Below are positions 1-8,508 of a stretch of DNA of 39,508 nucleotides, piece after piece. Origin of the DNA: Legionella waltersii (GTDB taxonomy: Bacteria > Pseudomonadota > Gammaproteobacteria > Legionellales > Legionellaceae); assembly GCF_001468085.1 (NCBI RefSeq), contig NZ_LNZB01000009.1, forward strand, positions 40,226 to 79,733. Reading direction: 5' to 3'. Below the pieces are notes generated by a model. The model was not told where the DNA came from. It searched no databases and saw only the letters and a program-made list of their open reading frames with translations. The stretch's first letter is position 1. Every line of letters starts with the position of its first letter. The translations under genes were made by a program, and so were the position numbers.

Positions 1-2904
1 GACTATTTAACACAACTCATCGAAGAACCACCTCTCTTTGAAGAGCGATTTAAGCAGCGGTGCCAAGAACGATTCATCCATGAAAAAGAACACATTGGTT
101 TTAGGCAAGAGCCATTGAGCGCTACAAACGGCTTGTATTGGAATATAGCCCAAATCTATTTTGAGCCTAAATCCATGCAGGAAATGCTTGCCATCTTATT
201 GCCTAACGTTAAAAAGCAGCTAACCGTGAACTTATCAGAGGACTATCAAGGCAAATACAAAGAAGCCTTCAATCAAGGCCTTAAACCCATTGTAAACACT
301 CAAACCCTAGACTCACTTCAAGAAAAACCAGATCACGCTGAATTAGCGCATTTCGTCCTATACGAAGACCTGTTACTAGATACCCGCGATCTGGCTCATT
401 TTCCACTGGGGAGTCATTGCCAATTCAGAGAACAGTTATTAAACCCAACAACCCCTGTTCGTTCTAACAAACCAACCTCCCAACTGCTCAATCCATTGTA
501 TCAACACAACAATGACTTACGAGTTTTACAGGAAGACATGAGCATTTTTGAAAACAAAGGCATTACCCCAAAAAAAGCACTAGAACAACTCATTCAGGGT
601 TTACTGTTAGGCGGGGAGCGAATGACTGGTAGTGAAATGGCAAGCACCTCTGCCGAAGAAGCATTGGCTCGCTTTATGCGCTATTTGAAATCACTTCCAG
701 AACAAGTTCAACATGACTTAAAACAGAGCAAAGGACAACGATGGAGCTTAGGGGATGTCATTGAAAACGAACTGGAAAAAGGCAGCTGCGTTGAAACAGC
801 TGCCTTGCACTTAGGGGAAATAACACAAGCTTGTCAAAACAATCCATTATGGAATAACCCTGTTGCTATAAGTACAAAAGGACTAAAACAATTACAAGAC
901 AAATACAGAAAATCCACAGGATTATCCACCCACAAAGAAGAGTCTACACAACTCGAGCTTCCAGAAAAATACATCGAACAAGCGTTTCAAGACATAGAAC
1001 CCAAGAATCATTTTGAATTCATTTCCCTAATCGTGAACATCTCTCCTCAATGGTATGGATTATTATTCAAAAATGTTCGTTTAAAAGATCCAAATACAGC
1101 ATTAGAACTGGTGGCTCAATGCATCATGCAAGGCATGTTTACCCAAGATCAACAGAAAGCATTAACTGAGGTTGTCAAGTCACATTATTTTCCCCAAAAC
1201 TCCAATGCTAATCTTTTTGGCTATATGGAATGGGCTGTTCTAGCTGGAGATCTGACTCTCCTGGAGGAGGCAGCTGAGGTTATTATTAACTATATTCAGT
1301 CATTCCCCCAGAATCAACGTCTGGAGGTAATTACGCATGGAAACAGAGATGAGACAATCCTACATTTGGCAGTTAACGTACCCCTATTTCTGAAAGACAT
1401 TTTACTGTCTTTGTCAGAGGAGGAAAGGCTAAGTGCGGCCCTGGTCAAAAATAGGGACGAAATTAAACTAATAGAAGCTGCGGCATATAGCGATATCCAA
1501 TCGCTGCGAGTATTTTTGGAGGTTTTAACAGAGCAGCAACGTCTAGAAGCCATACTCAGTAAAAATGCTCTCGGTTGGAACTTACTGCATAAAGTCGCAA
1601 CGCAACCTGATGCGTTAAAAACAATTTTAGAATTCTTATCAAAAGACCAGCTTGCGCAGGTTGTAAATAAGCAGACTATTACTGGTGAAACAGTATTAAC
1701 TCTGGTAGCCCAGAGTCCCGAATTAGTGAAGCTAATTTTGCAGCGCTTACCTGATAATCAACGTCTAGAAGCTCTAACAATAGTCAATAGATGGGAAAAA
1801 TCTGTACTGCATTATGCAGCTTCTGACCCTCAATTGCTACTAACCATTTTACCGCAATTACCAGAAATGCATCGCTTACATGCATTACAACTTATGGATG
1901 GAAACGGTAATACAGCATTGCACAATGCCTTAAATTCGCCGTTATTATTACAAGGGATACTTGAATACATCCCAGAAGACTTACGCCTAGAAGCTTTACA
2001 AATTAAAGATCAAAATTGTGATTCAGTCCTTTTCAATGCAAGGATCCATCGAGAATCTCTTAAAATCATTTTTGGTCTTTTGCCAATAGATGAGCGTCTT
2101 AAGGCAACAAAAGTTGCCAATGCATTCGGAAGGTCGTTGCTATGTTATGTTGCTGACCAACCTTCATTACTGCAGAGTCTTTTAGAGTTGTTGCCAGAAG
2201 GACAATGCCTAGAGGCATTAACATTTTCTGATATTTATGGAGAACCGGTTCTACATCTGATAGCCAAGAGCCCAGATGCTTTAACGGAGATTTTAAAACG
2301 TGTACCTGAACAACAACGCATTGAAGTTTTACAAGTTAAAGATAAAACCAAAAGTACTATACTGGATTCAGCTACCAACCGCTCCCAAATATTGTGGTCT
2401 ATATTGCCCGTTTTACCAAAGGAAGAAAGAGTTGAACTAGTGTTGAAATATTTAAACAAGGATGTAGTTGATCAATTTCTAAATATAAGGCAAGCGATCA
2501 ATGAATTGAGAAGTCATGGAAAAAGAATATCAGAACCTAAAGGAAAAGTGATTCAATGCTTAGCAGATGAGTTGGATGAGCTAGTGAATACATTTCTAGA
2601 AAGGAACATTACCAAAACAAACCTAAAGGATGGATTCGAAGAGTTCCAAATGAAATTTATGAATAAATTACATAGCAATGACAATGAGATGCAAAAACAT
2701 CGAATGATCTGGAAGCCGATTGTGGCGAATCTATTGATTGCCTTATCTGGAGTTGGGATCCTTTTAATTGGTTGCAAAGTAGCCATGCAAATGATAGAAA
2801 AAAAACCTCTCACTTTGAACAACAGCCTGTTTTTCGCTAAGACACGCTCCCAGGAGTTAGAAGAGCAAGTAGAACAAGTCCTTAATGGTTTAATAATCAA
2901 TTAA
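1..2904 (+). CDS. Large ankyrin-like repeat protein, 5' end outside window; effector candidate
   Basis: The reading frame is open from base 1, so the gene begins upstream; at least 967 residues are visible. The first in-window start-like codon (TTG at 115) has no claim to be the real start. The N-terminal half has no motif I recognise. From 1318 to about 2427 there are ten tandem units of 36-38 residues, each built around a helix like LPEEQRLEAL followed by a segment like GxTVLHLxAxSPxLL, which resembles degenerate ankyrin repeats. Near the C-terminus (bases about 2713-2800) is one hydrophobic segment (IVANLLIALSGVGILLIGCK), then a short charged tail. Repeat proteins of this kind with a late membrane segment are common among Legionella Dot/Icm effectors. 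That role is inference, because no secretion signal can be proven by eye. A stand-alone bacterial repeat scaffold is the alternative. Confidence 0.8.
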   Translation, partial: DYLTQLIEEPPLFEERFKQRCQERFIHEKEHIGFRQEPLSATNGLYWNIAQIYFEPKSMQEMLAILLPNVKKQLTVNLSEDYQGKYKEAFNQGLKPIVNTQTLDSLQEKPDHAELAHFVLYEDLLLDTRDLAHFPLGSHCQFREQLLNPTTPVRSNKPTSQLLNPLYQHNNDLRVLQEDMSIFENKGITPKKALEQLIQGLLLGGERMTGSEMASTSAEEALARFMRYLKSLPEQVQHDLKQSKGQRWSLGDVIENELEKGSCVETAALHLGEITQACQNNPLWNNPVAISTKGLKQLQDKYRKSTGLSTHKEESTQLELPEKYIEQAFQDIEPKNHFEFISLIVNISPQWYGLLFKNVRLKDPNTALELVAQCIMQGMFTQDQQKALTEVVKSHYFPQNSNANLFGYMEWAVLAGDLTLLEEAAEVIINYIQSFPQNQRLEVITHGNRDETILHLAVNVPLFLKDILLSLSEEERLSAALVKNRDEIKLIEAAAYSDIQSLRVFLEVLTEQQRLEAILSKNALGWNLLHKVATQPDALKTILEFLSKDQLAQVVNKQTITGETVLTLVAQSPELVKLILQRLPDNQRLEALTIVNRWEKSVLHYAASDPQLLLTILPQLPEMHRLHALQLMDGNGNTALHNALNSPLLLQGILEYIPEDLRLEALQIKDQNCDSVLFNARIHRESLKIIFGLLPIDERLKATKVANAFGRSLLCYVADQPSLLQSLLELLPEGQCLEALTFSDIYGEPVLHLIAKSPDALTEILKRVPEQQRIEVLQVKDKTKSTILDSATNRSQILWSILPVLPKEERVELVLKYLNKDVVDQFLNIRQAINELRSHGKRISEPKGKVIQCLADELDELVNTFLERNITKTNLKDGFEEFQMKFMNKLHSNDNEMQKHRMIWKPIVANLLIALSGVGILLIGCKVAMQMIEKKPLTLNNSLFFAKTRSQELEEQVEQVLNGLIIN
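1318..2427 (+). repeat. Ten tandem 36-38 residue coding repeats
   Basis: The conserved RLEA-like anchor codons fall at 1318, 1426, 1540, 1648, 1762, 1873, 1984, 2095, 2206, 2317 and 2428. Spacings are 108, 114, 108, 114 and then 111 bp six times. The regular 37-residue period in the last six units, against an irregular start, suggests later expansion at the C-terminal side. DNA identity between units is low, so the repeat is old at the nucleotide level. Confidence 0.85.
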
Positions 2905-2916
2905 GCGGCTAAATTC

Positions 2917-2951
2917 ATTTGGAGGCTAAGAATGGAAATGCCTCCATTTGG
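2917..2951 (+). terminator. Possible terminator after the repeat protein
   Basis: Arms TGGAGGC (2920-2926) and GCCTCCA (2940-2946) form a 7 bp stem 16 bases after the stop codon. It is followed only by TTT, so it is a weak intrinsic terminator at best. Confidence 0.4.
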
Positions 2952-3039
2952 ATTCCTAATTATACCAAGCGATCTTTTTCAGAGTGCAACAATTTCCGTT
3001 AAGAGGTATACTCACGCTTTTTATTGAGGAGTATTTCCC

Positions 3040-3747
3040 ATGCGCCCTAGTAATCGAGAACACAATCAACTTCGACCCATTACCATTACCAGAAATTACA
3101 CCAATCATGCTGAGGGTTCTGTTTTAGTTGAGTTTGGACAAACCAAGGTCATCTGTAATGCTTCTGTGATTGAAGGGGTTCCTCGCTTTCTAAAGGGTAA
3201 GAACCAGGGCTGGATTACTGCTGAATACGGTATGCTTCCCAGGGCGACACACAGTCGTACAGAGCGAGAAGCGAGCAAAGGCAAACAAGGTGGACGAACT
3301 TTAGAAATTCAACGGCTTATTGGACGTTCACTTCGTGCTTGTATCGATCTAAAAGTACTGGGTGAAAATACCATTACTTTAGACTGCGACGTCATTCAAG
3401 CCGATGGAGGTACACGTACTGCATCCATCACCGGCGCTTGCGTTGCGATGCGGGATGCGATTACCTGGATGGTCCAACGTGAAAAAATCCGCAAACAACC
3501 TGCTTTTAAATACATCGCTGCTGTTTCAGTAGGATTATACCGTGGCCAATCAGTACTTGATCTGGACTATGCAGAAGATGTATTGGCCGAAACCGACATG
3601 AACGTGGTTATGAATGAAGAGGGTCATTTTATCGAAGTCCAGGGAACAGCAGAAGATAACAGTTTCAATCGCGATCAGTTGAACTCTATGTTGGCTCTAG
3701 CTGAGCTAGGTATTCCTAAATTAATTGAAATTCAAAAAGGTGCTTGA
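3040..3747 (+). CDS. rph: Ribonuclease PH
   Basis: A 235-residue phosphorolytic 3'-5' exoribonuclease that trims tRNA 3' ends in the cytoplasm, normally as a hexamer of PDX-family subunits. It opens with [14 protein letters not shown], as the family does, and carries the signature [19 protein letters not shown] around residues 114-132. Length is close to the usual 238. The start is supported by GAGGAG nine bases upstream. A TATACT hexamer at 3007-3012 could be the -10 element, but no good -35 is visible. It stands alone, convergent with pilT, with an interspersed repeat element between the two. Confidence 0.97.
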   Translation: MRPSNREHNQLRPITITRNYTNHAEGSVLVEFGQTKVICNASVIEGVPRFLKGKNQGWITAEYGMLPRATHSRTEREASKGKQGGRTLEIQRLIGRSLRACIDLKVLGENTITLDCDVIQADGGTRTASITGACVAMRDAITWMVQREKIRKQPAFKYIAAVSVGLYRGQSVLDLDYAEDVLAETDMNVVMNEEGHFIEVQGTAEDNSFNRDQLNSMLALAELGIPKLIEIQKGA

Positions 3748-3774
3748 GAACTTTTTTATCTCAACCACGATTAT

Positions 3775-3814
3775 AAGCGAGCGGTTACTGGCAAAAATCC
3801 TTATCCGCTTGCTT
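3775..3814. other. Hairpin between rph and the inverted-repeat element
   Basis: AAGCGAGCGG (3775-3784) pairs with CCGCTTGCTT (3805-3814), allowing one G-U pair. It could end rph transcription, though no T-run follows. Confidence 0.35.
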
Positions 3815-3858
3815 ACGCGCAACATTTGATTATTAAACGAGCCTAGAAGTTAACCCTA

Positions 3859-3982
3859 CAGGACTTACGCAAAACCCTAAGGTCGAGGCAAAAATAAATT
3901 TCAATGCGGGAGTTTAGATCAACTAAATGACCGAATTGAAATTTATTTTTAACGAAGAGATTGGGGTTTTGCGTAAGTCCTG
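3859..3982 (+). mobile_element. MITE-like inverted-repeat element, copy 1
   Basis: A 124 bp non-coding element with perfect 19 bp terminal inverted repeats: caggacttacgcaaaaccc at 3859-3877 and its complement at 3964-3982. Inside is a second perfect pair, an A/T-rich 16-mer around 3890-3905 and its complement ending near 3952, so the whole element can fold into one long hairpin. It carries the core AAGGTCGAGGCAA at 3879-3891. It lies between convergent rph and pilT and ends two bases from the pilT stop codon, so it could act as a bidirectional terminator. Related copies occur at 6634-6758 and 19139-19262. No transposase gene in the window matches it. Confidence 0.85.
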
Positions 3983-3984
3983 CC

Positions 3985-5019
3985 CTAAAACAATGACTTA
4001 TTGACCGCTGCCTCATGAGCAGTATGACGCGATATAACATTATTGTTAACCAATTCTGTCAAATGTTGATCCAAAGTCTGCATCCCTTTCGCTTGACCAG
4101 TTTGAATCGAAGAATACATCTGAGCAACCTTGTCTTCGCGAATCAGGTTCCTAATTGCTCCAGTGCACATCATGATTTCTAGTGCTGCCACCCTTCCCCC
4201 GCCAGTCTTTTTCAATAAACTTTGTGCAACCACTGCTTGAAGGGATTCAGAAAGCATGGAACGGACCATTGATTTTTCCTCTGCAGGGAATACATCGATG
4301 ATACGGTTAATCGTTTTAGTCGCTGAGTTCGTATGCAGTGTTCCGAACACTAAATGTCCTGTTTCAGCTGCTGTCATGGCCAAACGTATGGTTTCCAGGT
4401 CTCGCATTTCCCCTACCAGTATGATATCCGGGTCTTCACGCAGTGCTGAGCGTAATGCGGCATTGAAACTCAGTGTGTCTTTATGCACTTCACGCTGGTT
4501 AACAAGGCATTTTTTACTTTGATGCACAAATTCCACTGGGTCCTCAACGGTTAAAATGTGCTCATAGCGAGATGAGTTGATGTAATCGATGACTGCTGCA
4601 AGAGTAGTACTTTTACCTGAACCAGTCGGTCCTGTGACTAAAATTAATCCACGATTAAAATTGGCCATTTCTTTAAATATCGGTGGTAATCCTAAATCCT
4701 CCATACTAAGAATCAATGAAGGAATTGTACGAAATACTGCTGCTGCACCCCTGCCTTGGTTAAAGGCATTCACCCTAAAACGAGCTAAACTAGGTATTTC
4801 AAAAGAAAAGTCTGTTTCTAAAAATTCTTCATATTCTTTTCTTTGTCGATCATTCATGATGTCATACACAATCTTTATGACATCCTTATGCTCTAGAGCA
4901 GGTAAATTGATTTTACGCAGGTCTCCATCCACACGAATCATTGGTGGCATACCAGCAGACAGATGCAAGTCTGACGATTTGTTTTTAACTGAAAATGCCA
5001 AAAGTTCTGCAATATCCAT
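3985..5019 (-). CDS. pilT: Twitching motility retraction ATPase PilT
   Basis: A 344-residue hexameric ATPase on the cytoplasmic side of the type IV pilus machine, where it drives pilus retraction. It shows the Walker A motif GPTGSGKS near residue 130, an Asp box, the Walker B region DPDIILVGEMRD and the His box HLVFGTLHTNSA. Length matches the usual 344-345. It is divergent from yggS, as in Pseudomonas and Legionella, where pilT-yggS-proC-yggT is a conserved cluster. The stop codon lies two bases from an inverted-repeat element. Confidence 0.97.
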   Translation of the reverse strand: MDIAELLAFSVKNKSSDLHLSAGMPPMIRVDGDLRKINLPALEHKDVIKIVYDIMNDRQRKEYEEFLETDFSFEIPSLARFRVNAFNQGRGAAAVFRTIPSLILSMEDLGLPPIFKEMANFNRGLILVTGPTGSGKSTTLAAVIDYINSSRYEHILTVEDPVEFVHQSKKCLVNQREVHKDTLSFNAALRSALREDPDIILVGEMRDLETIRLAMTAAETGHLVFGTLHTNSATKTINRIIDVFPAEEKSMVRSMLSESLQAVVAQSLLKKTGGGRVAALEIMMCTGAIRNLIREDKVAQMYSSIQTGQAKGMQTLDQHLTELVNNNVISRHTAHEAAVNKSLF

Positions 5020-5107
5020 GCTCTATGTCCCTGATTAATTTCTCCTTTCTTTATAGTATATCCAAGAAAACAAGAAATACTATTTTTATACCAGTTTATC
5101 CCTTATC

Positions 5108-5833
5108 ATGTCGATAAAACAATTTTTAACCCAGCCCATGACTATTAGCCAAAACATAGCAGGTCTCAAAAATCGTATTGAAAGTGCTACCGAACAAAGT
5201 AAACGCTCACCAGACAGCGTATTACTTCTGGCTGTGAGTAAAGGTCAAAACTACGAATCTATCGCAGAAGCCTATCAACAAGGAGTTAGGAATTTTGGTG
5301 AAAATTACTATCAAGAGGCACTGGATAAAATCCTGAAACTGCAAAACCTCCCAATAGAATGGCATTTTATTGGCCCTATCCAAAGCAACAAAGCGAAGGG
5401 TATCGCTGAACATTTTTCTTGGGTCCATAGTGTTAGCCGCTATAAAATTGCTGGTCTTTTGAACGAATACAGACCTCCATATTTGGAACCTCTTAATGTA
5501 TGCATTCAAGTCAGCTTGGTTCCTGAAGAGACGAAATCAGGAATCCCCGTTGATGAAGTTGAAAGCTTGGCCCATGAGATTAGTAAGTTGCCGAATATAA
5601 GGCTAAGAGGTTTGATGACTATTCCTCCCCCTCCTACTAGCGAACAAACCCAATATAAAATTTTTCTTAGACTTAAAGAGCTAATGGATACGATAAATCG
5701 AAAGCTAGATAAACCCATGGACACTTTATCCATGGGAATGAGCGATGATTTGCTGCCTGCTATTCAAGCTGGATCTACAATTGTCCGTATTGGACGCGCT
5801 ATTTTTGGAGAACGCATAGGAAAGAAGACATGA
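5108..5833 (+). CDS. yggS: PLP homeostasis protein, YggS/PLPBP family
   Basis: A 241-residue cytoplasmic protein that binds pyridoxal phosphate and buffers its free pool; no catalytic activity is established for the family. It has a fold type III TIM barrel. The PLP lysine sits in LLLAVSKGQ near residue 39, FGENYYQEA follows, and the C-terminal LSMGMSDD is the phosphate-binding region. The start may instead be the ATG at 5141, since family members usually begin just before the helix seen there, and neither start has a clear ribosome site. Its stop overlaps the proC start (ATGA), which shows translational coupling. Confidence 0.93.
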   Translation: MSIKQFLTQPMTISQNIAGLKNRIESATEQSKRSPDSVLLLAVSKGQNYESIAEAYQQGVRNFGENYYQEALDKILKLQNLPIEWHFIGPIQSNKAKGIAEHFSWVHSVSRYKIAGLLNEYRPPYLEPLNVCIQVSLVPEETKSGIPVDEVESLAHEISKLPNIRLRGLMTIPPPPTSEQTQYKIFLRLKELMDTINRKLDKPMDTLSMGMSDDLLPAIQAGSTIVRIGRAIFGERIGKKT

Positions 5834-6618
5834 AGATTGGTTTTATCGGATATGGGAATATGGCAAAAGCCATGGCTAGAAGTATGAAAAAGCTTCATAA
5901 ATACACATTGATGGCCTCTGCCCCTTCATTAGTTTCAGGAATAAATAAAGACAATATCCAAACCTTTAACGATAATGCTCAGCTCGCTAAGTTTGCTGAT
6001 GTTATTATCTTGGCCGTTAAGCCTGCTCATATGAAAACAGTTGTGCAAGAAATAACTCCTTTCCTTAAACAAAATGCTCTTATTATTTCTATAGCCGCGG
6101 GAATATCACTTCACTGGTTAGCAAACCATTTTAATAAGGAACAAGCCATTATTCGCTGCATGCCCAATACACCAGCATCCATTGGAATGGCAGCAACACC
6201 CATGATTGCTAATAATGCAGTTCAACAAGCTCAAAAACAAGTGGCTGAAGAGTTACTATCGACCATCGGCATTACAACTTGGGCTTCAACAGAAGATGAA
6301 ATAGATACCTTCACAGCCTTTTCGGGTAGCGGTCCAGCTTACGTGTTTCTATTTTTAGAGTCTTTAGTTCATGCTGCTGTCGAACTGGGTTTAAGCCCAC
6401 AAATCGCAAAGGCTTTCGCATTACAAACCTGCCTTGGATCTACTCAACTAGCGCTGCAAAGCAGTTTAGAATTAAACCAACTAAGAAATAAAGTGACTTC
6501 CCCGGGGGGCACAACTGCTGCAGCTTTAGCTCATTTAGAGAACCATCTTACTGAATTAATTATGAATGCCATGCGTGCTGCTAAGCAAAGAGCACATGAG
6601 TTAGGTGAAAGTTCATAA
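5830..6618 (+). CDS. proC: Pyrroline-5-carboxylate reductase
   Basis: A 262-residue enzyme that reduces 1-pyrroline-5-carboxylate to proline with NAD(P)H, the last step of proline synthesis. It has the N-terminal Rossmann motif GFIGYGNMAKAM and the C-terminal family signature SGSGPAYVFLFLESL, and ends near a run like TSPGGTTAAALAHLE. Length fits the roughly 270-residue family. It overlaps yggS by four bases. A MITE-like element directly downstream separates it from yggT, with which it is usually grouped. Confidence 0.97.
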   Translation: MKIGFIGYGNMAKAMARSMKKLHKYTLMASAPSLVSGINKDNIQTFNDNAQLAKFADVIILAVKPAHMKTVVQEITPFLKQNALIISIAAGISLHWLANHFNKEQAIIRCMPNTPASIGMAATPMIANNAVQQAQKQVAEELLSTIGITTWASTEDEIDTFTAFSGSGPAYVFLFLESLVHAAVELGLSPQIAKAFALQTCLGSTQLALQSSLELNQLRNKVTSPGGTTAAALAHLENHLTELIMNAMRAAKQRAHELGESS

Positions 6619-6633
6619 AAAAAATAATAAGAT

Positions 6634-6758
6634 CACGACTTACGAAACCCTCCAAGGTCGAGGCAACAATAAATGTCAATAAAGACGTTTAGATGTACTA
6701 AAAGACTGAATTGACATTTATTTTTAATGAAGTGATTGAGTGTTTTTCGTCAGTCCTG
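6634..6758 (+). mobile_element. MITE-like inverted-repeat element, copy 2
   Basis: A 125 bp degraded relative of the element at 3859-3982, in the same orientation. The ends read CACGACTTACGAAACCCT and, at the far side, CGTCAGTCCTG. The core AAGGTCGAGGCAA is intact at 6654-6666, and the inner inverted pair around AATAAATGTCAAT/ATTGACATTTATT is kept although its sequence differs from copy 1 in both arms. That compensatory change suggests the hairpin itself is under selection or was inherited as a unit. It sits inside the yggS-proC-yggT cluster. Confidence 0.8.
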
Positions 6759-6783
6759 AAGATATTTAATCAAAGGTGATTAC

Positions 6784-7359
6784 ATGTACGCGTTAACTTC
6801 TGTAGGAATTTTTTTAGTATCTATACTCTTTGGATTTTTAATATTTAGTCTTTGGCTAAGAATAGCCATACGTTATTTTCGCATTAGCACCATCAGCCCT
6901 ATGGGCCGTATCATCTATGCCGTTACTCAGCCCTTAATCCAGCCATTAAGTCTTATATTGCATCGATTAGATAAACCAGGAAAACGATACGACTGGATTG
7001 CTATTATCCTCTTAATCGCCATTGAACTTATCAAAATAATAACATTATGCGCTCTAATGTATCATGCTATTATGCCATTGCCTTTTATAGGTCTCTATGT
7101 GCTTGCTGATTTAATCATCCAACCTTGCGACATTCTTTTTTTTGCAATTTTAATTTTAATCATTATGAGCTATGCAAATCCAAGATGGGAGCATCCTGTT
7201 AAAGATTTTTTGCTAATTATCACAACCCCTGTTCTTAGACAAGCGAGAAAGATTCTACCTAACACGTCTGTGTTCGATTGGGCAACCCTAGTTGTATTAA
7301 TCTTACTAAAGGCAATTTCCATATTTATTAGTGCGTCTTTGCCATGGAAATTACTGTAA
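6784..7359 (+). CDS. yggT: YggT family membrane protein
   Basis: A 191-residue inner-membrane protein with two YGGT domains. Hydrophobic segments lie near residues 5-27, 70-95, 100-125 and 165-185, and each half has a segment like RYFRISTISPMGRIIYAVTQP that marks the family. Its function is poorly defined; links to osmotic stress and cell-division machinery have been suggested for homologues. It follows proC, as is usual, but an inverted-repeat element lies between them, so cotranscription is uncertain. A modest ribosome site (GGTGA) precedes the ATG. Confidence 0.9.
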   Translation: MYALTSVGIFLVSILFGFLIFSLWLRIAIRYFRISTISPMGRIIYAVTQPLIQPLSLILHRLDKPGKRYDWIAIILLIAIELIKIITLCALMYHAIMPLPFIGLYVLADLIIQPCDILFFAILILIIMSYANPRWEHPVKDFLLIITTPVLRQARKILPNTSVFDWATLVVLILLKAISIFISASLPWKLL

Positions 7360-7400
7360 ATGGGCTATACTATAGTTGACTAGGTTGATAGGATACTCCT

Positions 7401-8003
7401 ATGAAATCAATAACTTTCAATAGCTTATTATTGATGTTAATACCATGTATGGCATCAGCAGCACAATCTTTTTATTGCCCTCAAAACCATGCCTACATCA
7501 ATATTGGGATGTCCAGCGATCAAGTAATTGCAGCTTGCGGACAACCAGCAAGTATCCAGGAATCCGATCAACCCATCATGCAAAAAGTACCCATGCAACA
7601 ATTGATTTTTAACAATTTAAGTTCTAACGACAGTGATTTCACTGGTTCATTGAATACTCCAACCAACAGCGCATTCTATGGAGTATGGAACGTCTCAACG
7701 GGATACAATGGAGTTCAGGTACAGGTTGATATCGTGGATAATAAAGTTAAAAGCATCAGCGTAAACGGTGGTGGAAGCAATGCATTGTCGCTATGCAGTG
7801 GAGCGAATATACAAGTTGGTGATCCTGCCAGTAAAGTATATGGTGCCTGTGGTAGTCCCAATGTTACCAATAATTCATACATCAACGTTCCAATTCCTTC
7901 TCAAACAAGACCTCAAATATGGATTTATAAACCCGATCCTTATCAACCTTCATTTTCCTTGACATTTATCGATGGCAAACTACAATCCATCGGAAATAAT
8001 TAA
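7401..8003 (+). CDS. Exported protein, DUF2845-like, with duplicated motif
   Basis: A 200-residue protein with a Sec signal peptide (about residues 1-20, ending MASAAQS). Two copies of a motif like G-x5-V-x3-CG-x-P occur: INIGMSSDQVIAACGQPAS near residue 36 and IQVGDPASKVYGACGSPN near residue 137. The motif resembles that of the BamE/SmpA-like and DUF2845 families. Predicted location is the periplasm or envelope. The paired cysteines (start of the mature chain and both motifs) could form disulfides. The function is unknown. It is followed 13 bases later by the 93-residue gene, so the two may be cotranscribed. Confidence 0.75.
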   Translation: MKSITFNSLLLMLIPCMASAAQSFYCPQNHAYINIGMSSDQVIAACGQPASIQESDQPIMQKVPMQQLIFNNLSSNDSDFTGSLNTPTNSAFYGVWNVSTGYNGVQVQVDIVDNKVKSISVNGGGSNALSLCSGANIQVGDPASKVYGACGSPNVTNNSYINVPIPSQTRPQIWIYKPDPYQPSFSLTFIDGKLQSIGNN

Positions 8004-8016
8004 GGAACTCATTTAA

Positions 8017-8298
8017 ATGACTGAAACTGTAGACGATATCACCATTGTATTTGAAGAAAATGGCGTAGAAACGATCAAAGAACTCGATAAGCAAATCCTA
8101 TCAAAAGGTGCATGGACAACCATTATGTTCAAATACCAAGAATGGGACAATCAAAAAAACGATTATGGACCAGTGAAGTACTCAATACGAAGGTATCAAA
8201 AGCGCAATAATCAGTATTGGCAAAAATCTAAATTCAATATTTCTAGTGATGATCAAGCAAGAAAGATAGTTGATATTTTGAATCAGTGGCTGCAGTAA
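8017..8298 (+). CDS. Small conserved hypothetical protein, 93 aa
   Basis: A 93-residue soluble protein with no signal or membrane segment, 13 bases downstream of the exported protein, with a ribosome site (AAGGAA). The C-terminal half, including YSIRRYQKRNNQYWQKSKFN, is basic with alternating aromatic residues and ends in an amphipathic helix (ARKIVDILNQWL). The pattern reminds me of a conserved proteobacterial small-protein family and loosely of the PC4-type nucleic-acid-binding fold, but I cannot assign it. The coding call rests on length, spacing and a family-like conserved core. Confidence 0.7.
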   Translation: MTETVDDITIVFEENGVETIKELDKQILSKGAWTTIMFKYQEWDNQKNDYGPVKYSIRRYQKRNNQYWQKSKFNISSDDQARKIVDILNQWLQ

Positions 8299-8360
8299 GA
8301 ATGTCGAATTGCTTGGAATTGTACCAAGAATTAAATATAGCGATATGATTTGATTTTCTA

Positions 8361-8388
8361 TCCACTCCCTTACGGTCGCGGCTCGGTT
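8361..8388 (+). repeat. REP-like element, single copy
   Basis: The stretch tccactcccttacggtcgcg plus GGCTCGGT matches the REP unit at 37871-37898 with a few substitutions (the shared core is ACGGTCGCGGCTC). It lies in the 210 bp gap between the 93-residue gene and the protease, next to a tandem 12-mer and a GC-rich palindrome, so this gap has collected several small repeats. Confidence 0.7.
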
Positions 8389-8424
8389 GAGCACGATGCT
8401 GAGGCACAACTGGGGACGGTAAAA

Positions 8425-8459
8425 CTGGGACTAAAACTGGGACTAAAACGACTAAAACT
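8425..8459 (+). repeat. Short tandem repeat CTGGGACTAAAA
   Basis: The 12-mer ctgggactaaaa occurs at 8425-8436 and 8437-8448, followed by the related cgactaaaactg. It runs straight into the GGGGACGG palindrome and looks like slippage of one end of that element. Confidence 0.75.
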
Positions 8460-8488
8460 GGGGACGGACCCCAGTGGGGTCCGTCCCC
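8460..8488. repeat. 29 bp palindrome, GGGGACGG family, copy 1
   Basis: The arms GGGGACGGACCCC and GGGGTCCGTCCCC are separated by AGT. The identical 29 bp occurs at 31941-31969. It is GC-rich against an AT-rich background and could form a strong hairpin on either strand, ending transcription 21 bases beyond the protease stop codon. Confidence 0.85.
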
Positions 8489-8508
8489 AAGCACGCCACC
8501 AAAGCGTG

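Noticed and set aside
914..922. Single DnaA-box-like TTATCCACC
   Set aside because: One mismatch, inside a coding sequence and not clustered; a similar lone match near 20106 was rejected for the same reason.
115..2904. TTG at 115 as the start of the repeat protein
   Set aside because: The frame stays open to base 1 with protein-like sequence and there is no ribosome site, so the gene begins outside the window.
8243..8494. 83-codon minus-strand frame ending in Val/Leu/Pro-rich repeats
   Set aside because: The repeats come from the tandem 12-mer and the palindrome in the intergenic nest, not from a protein.
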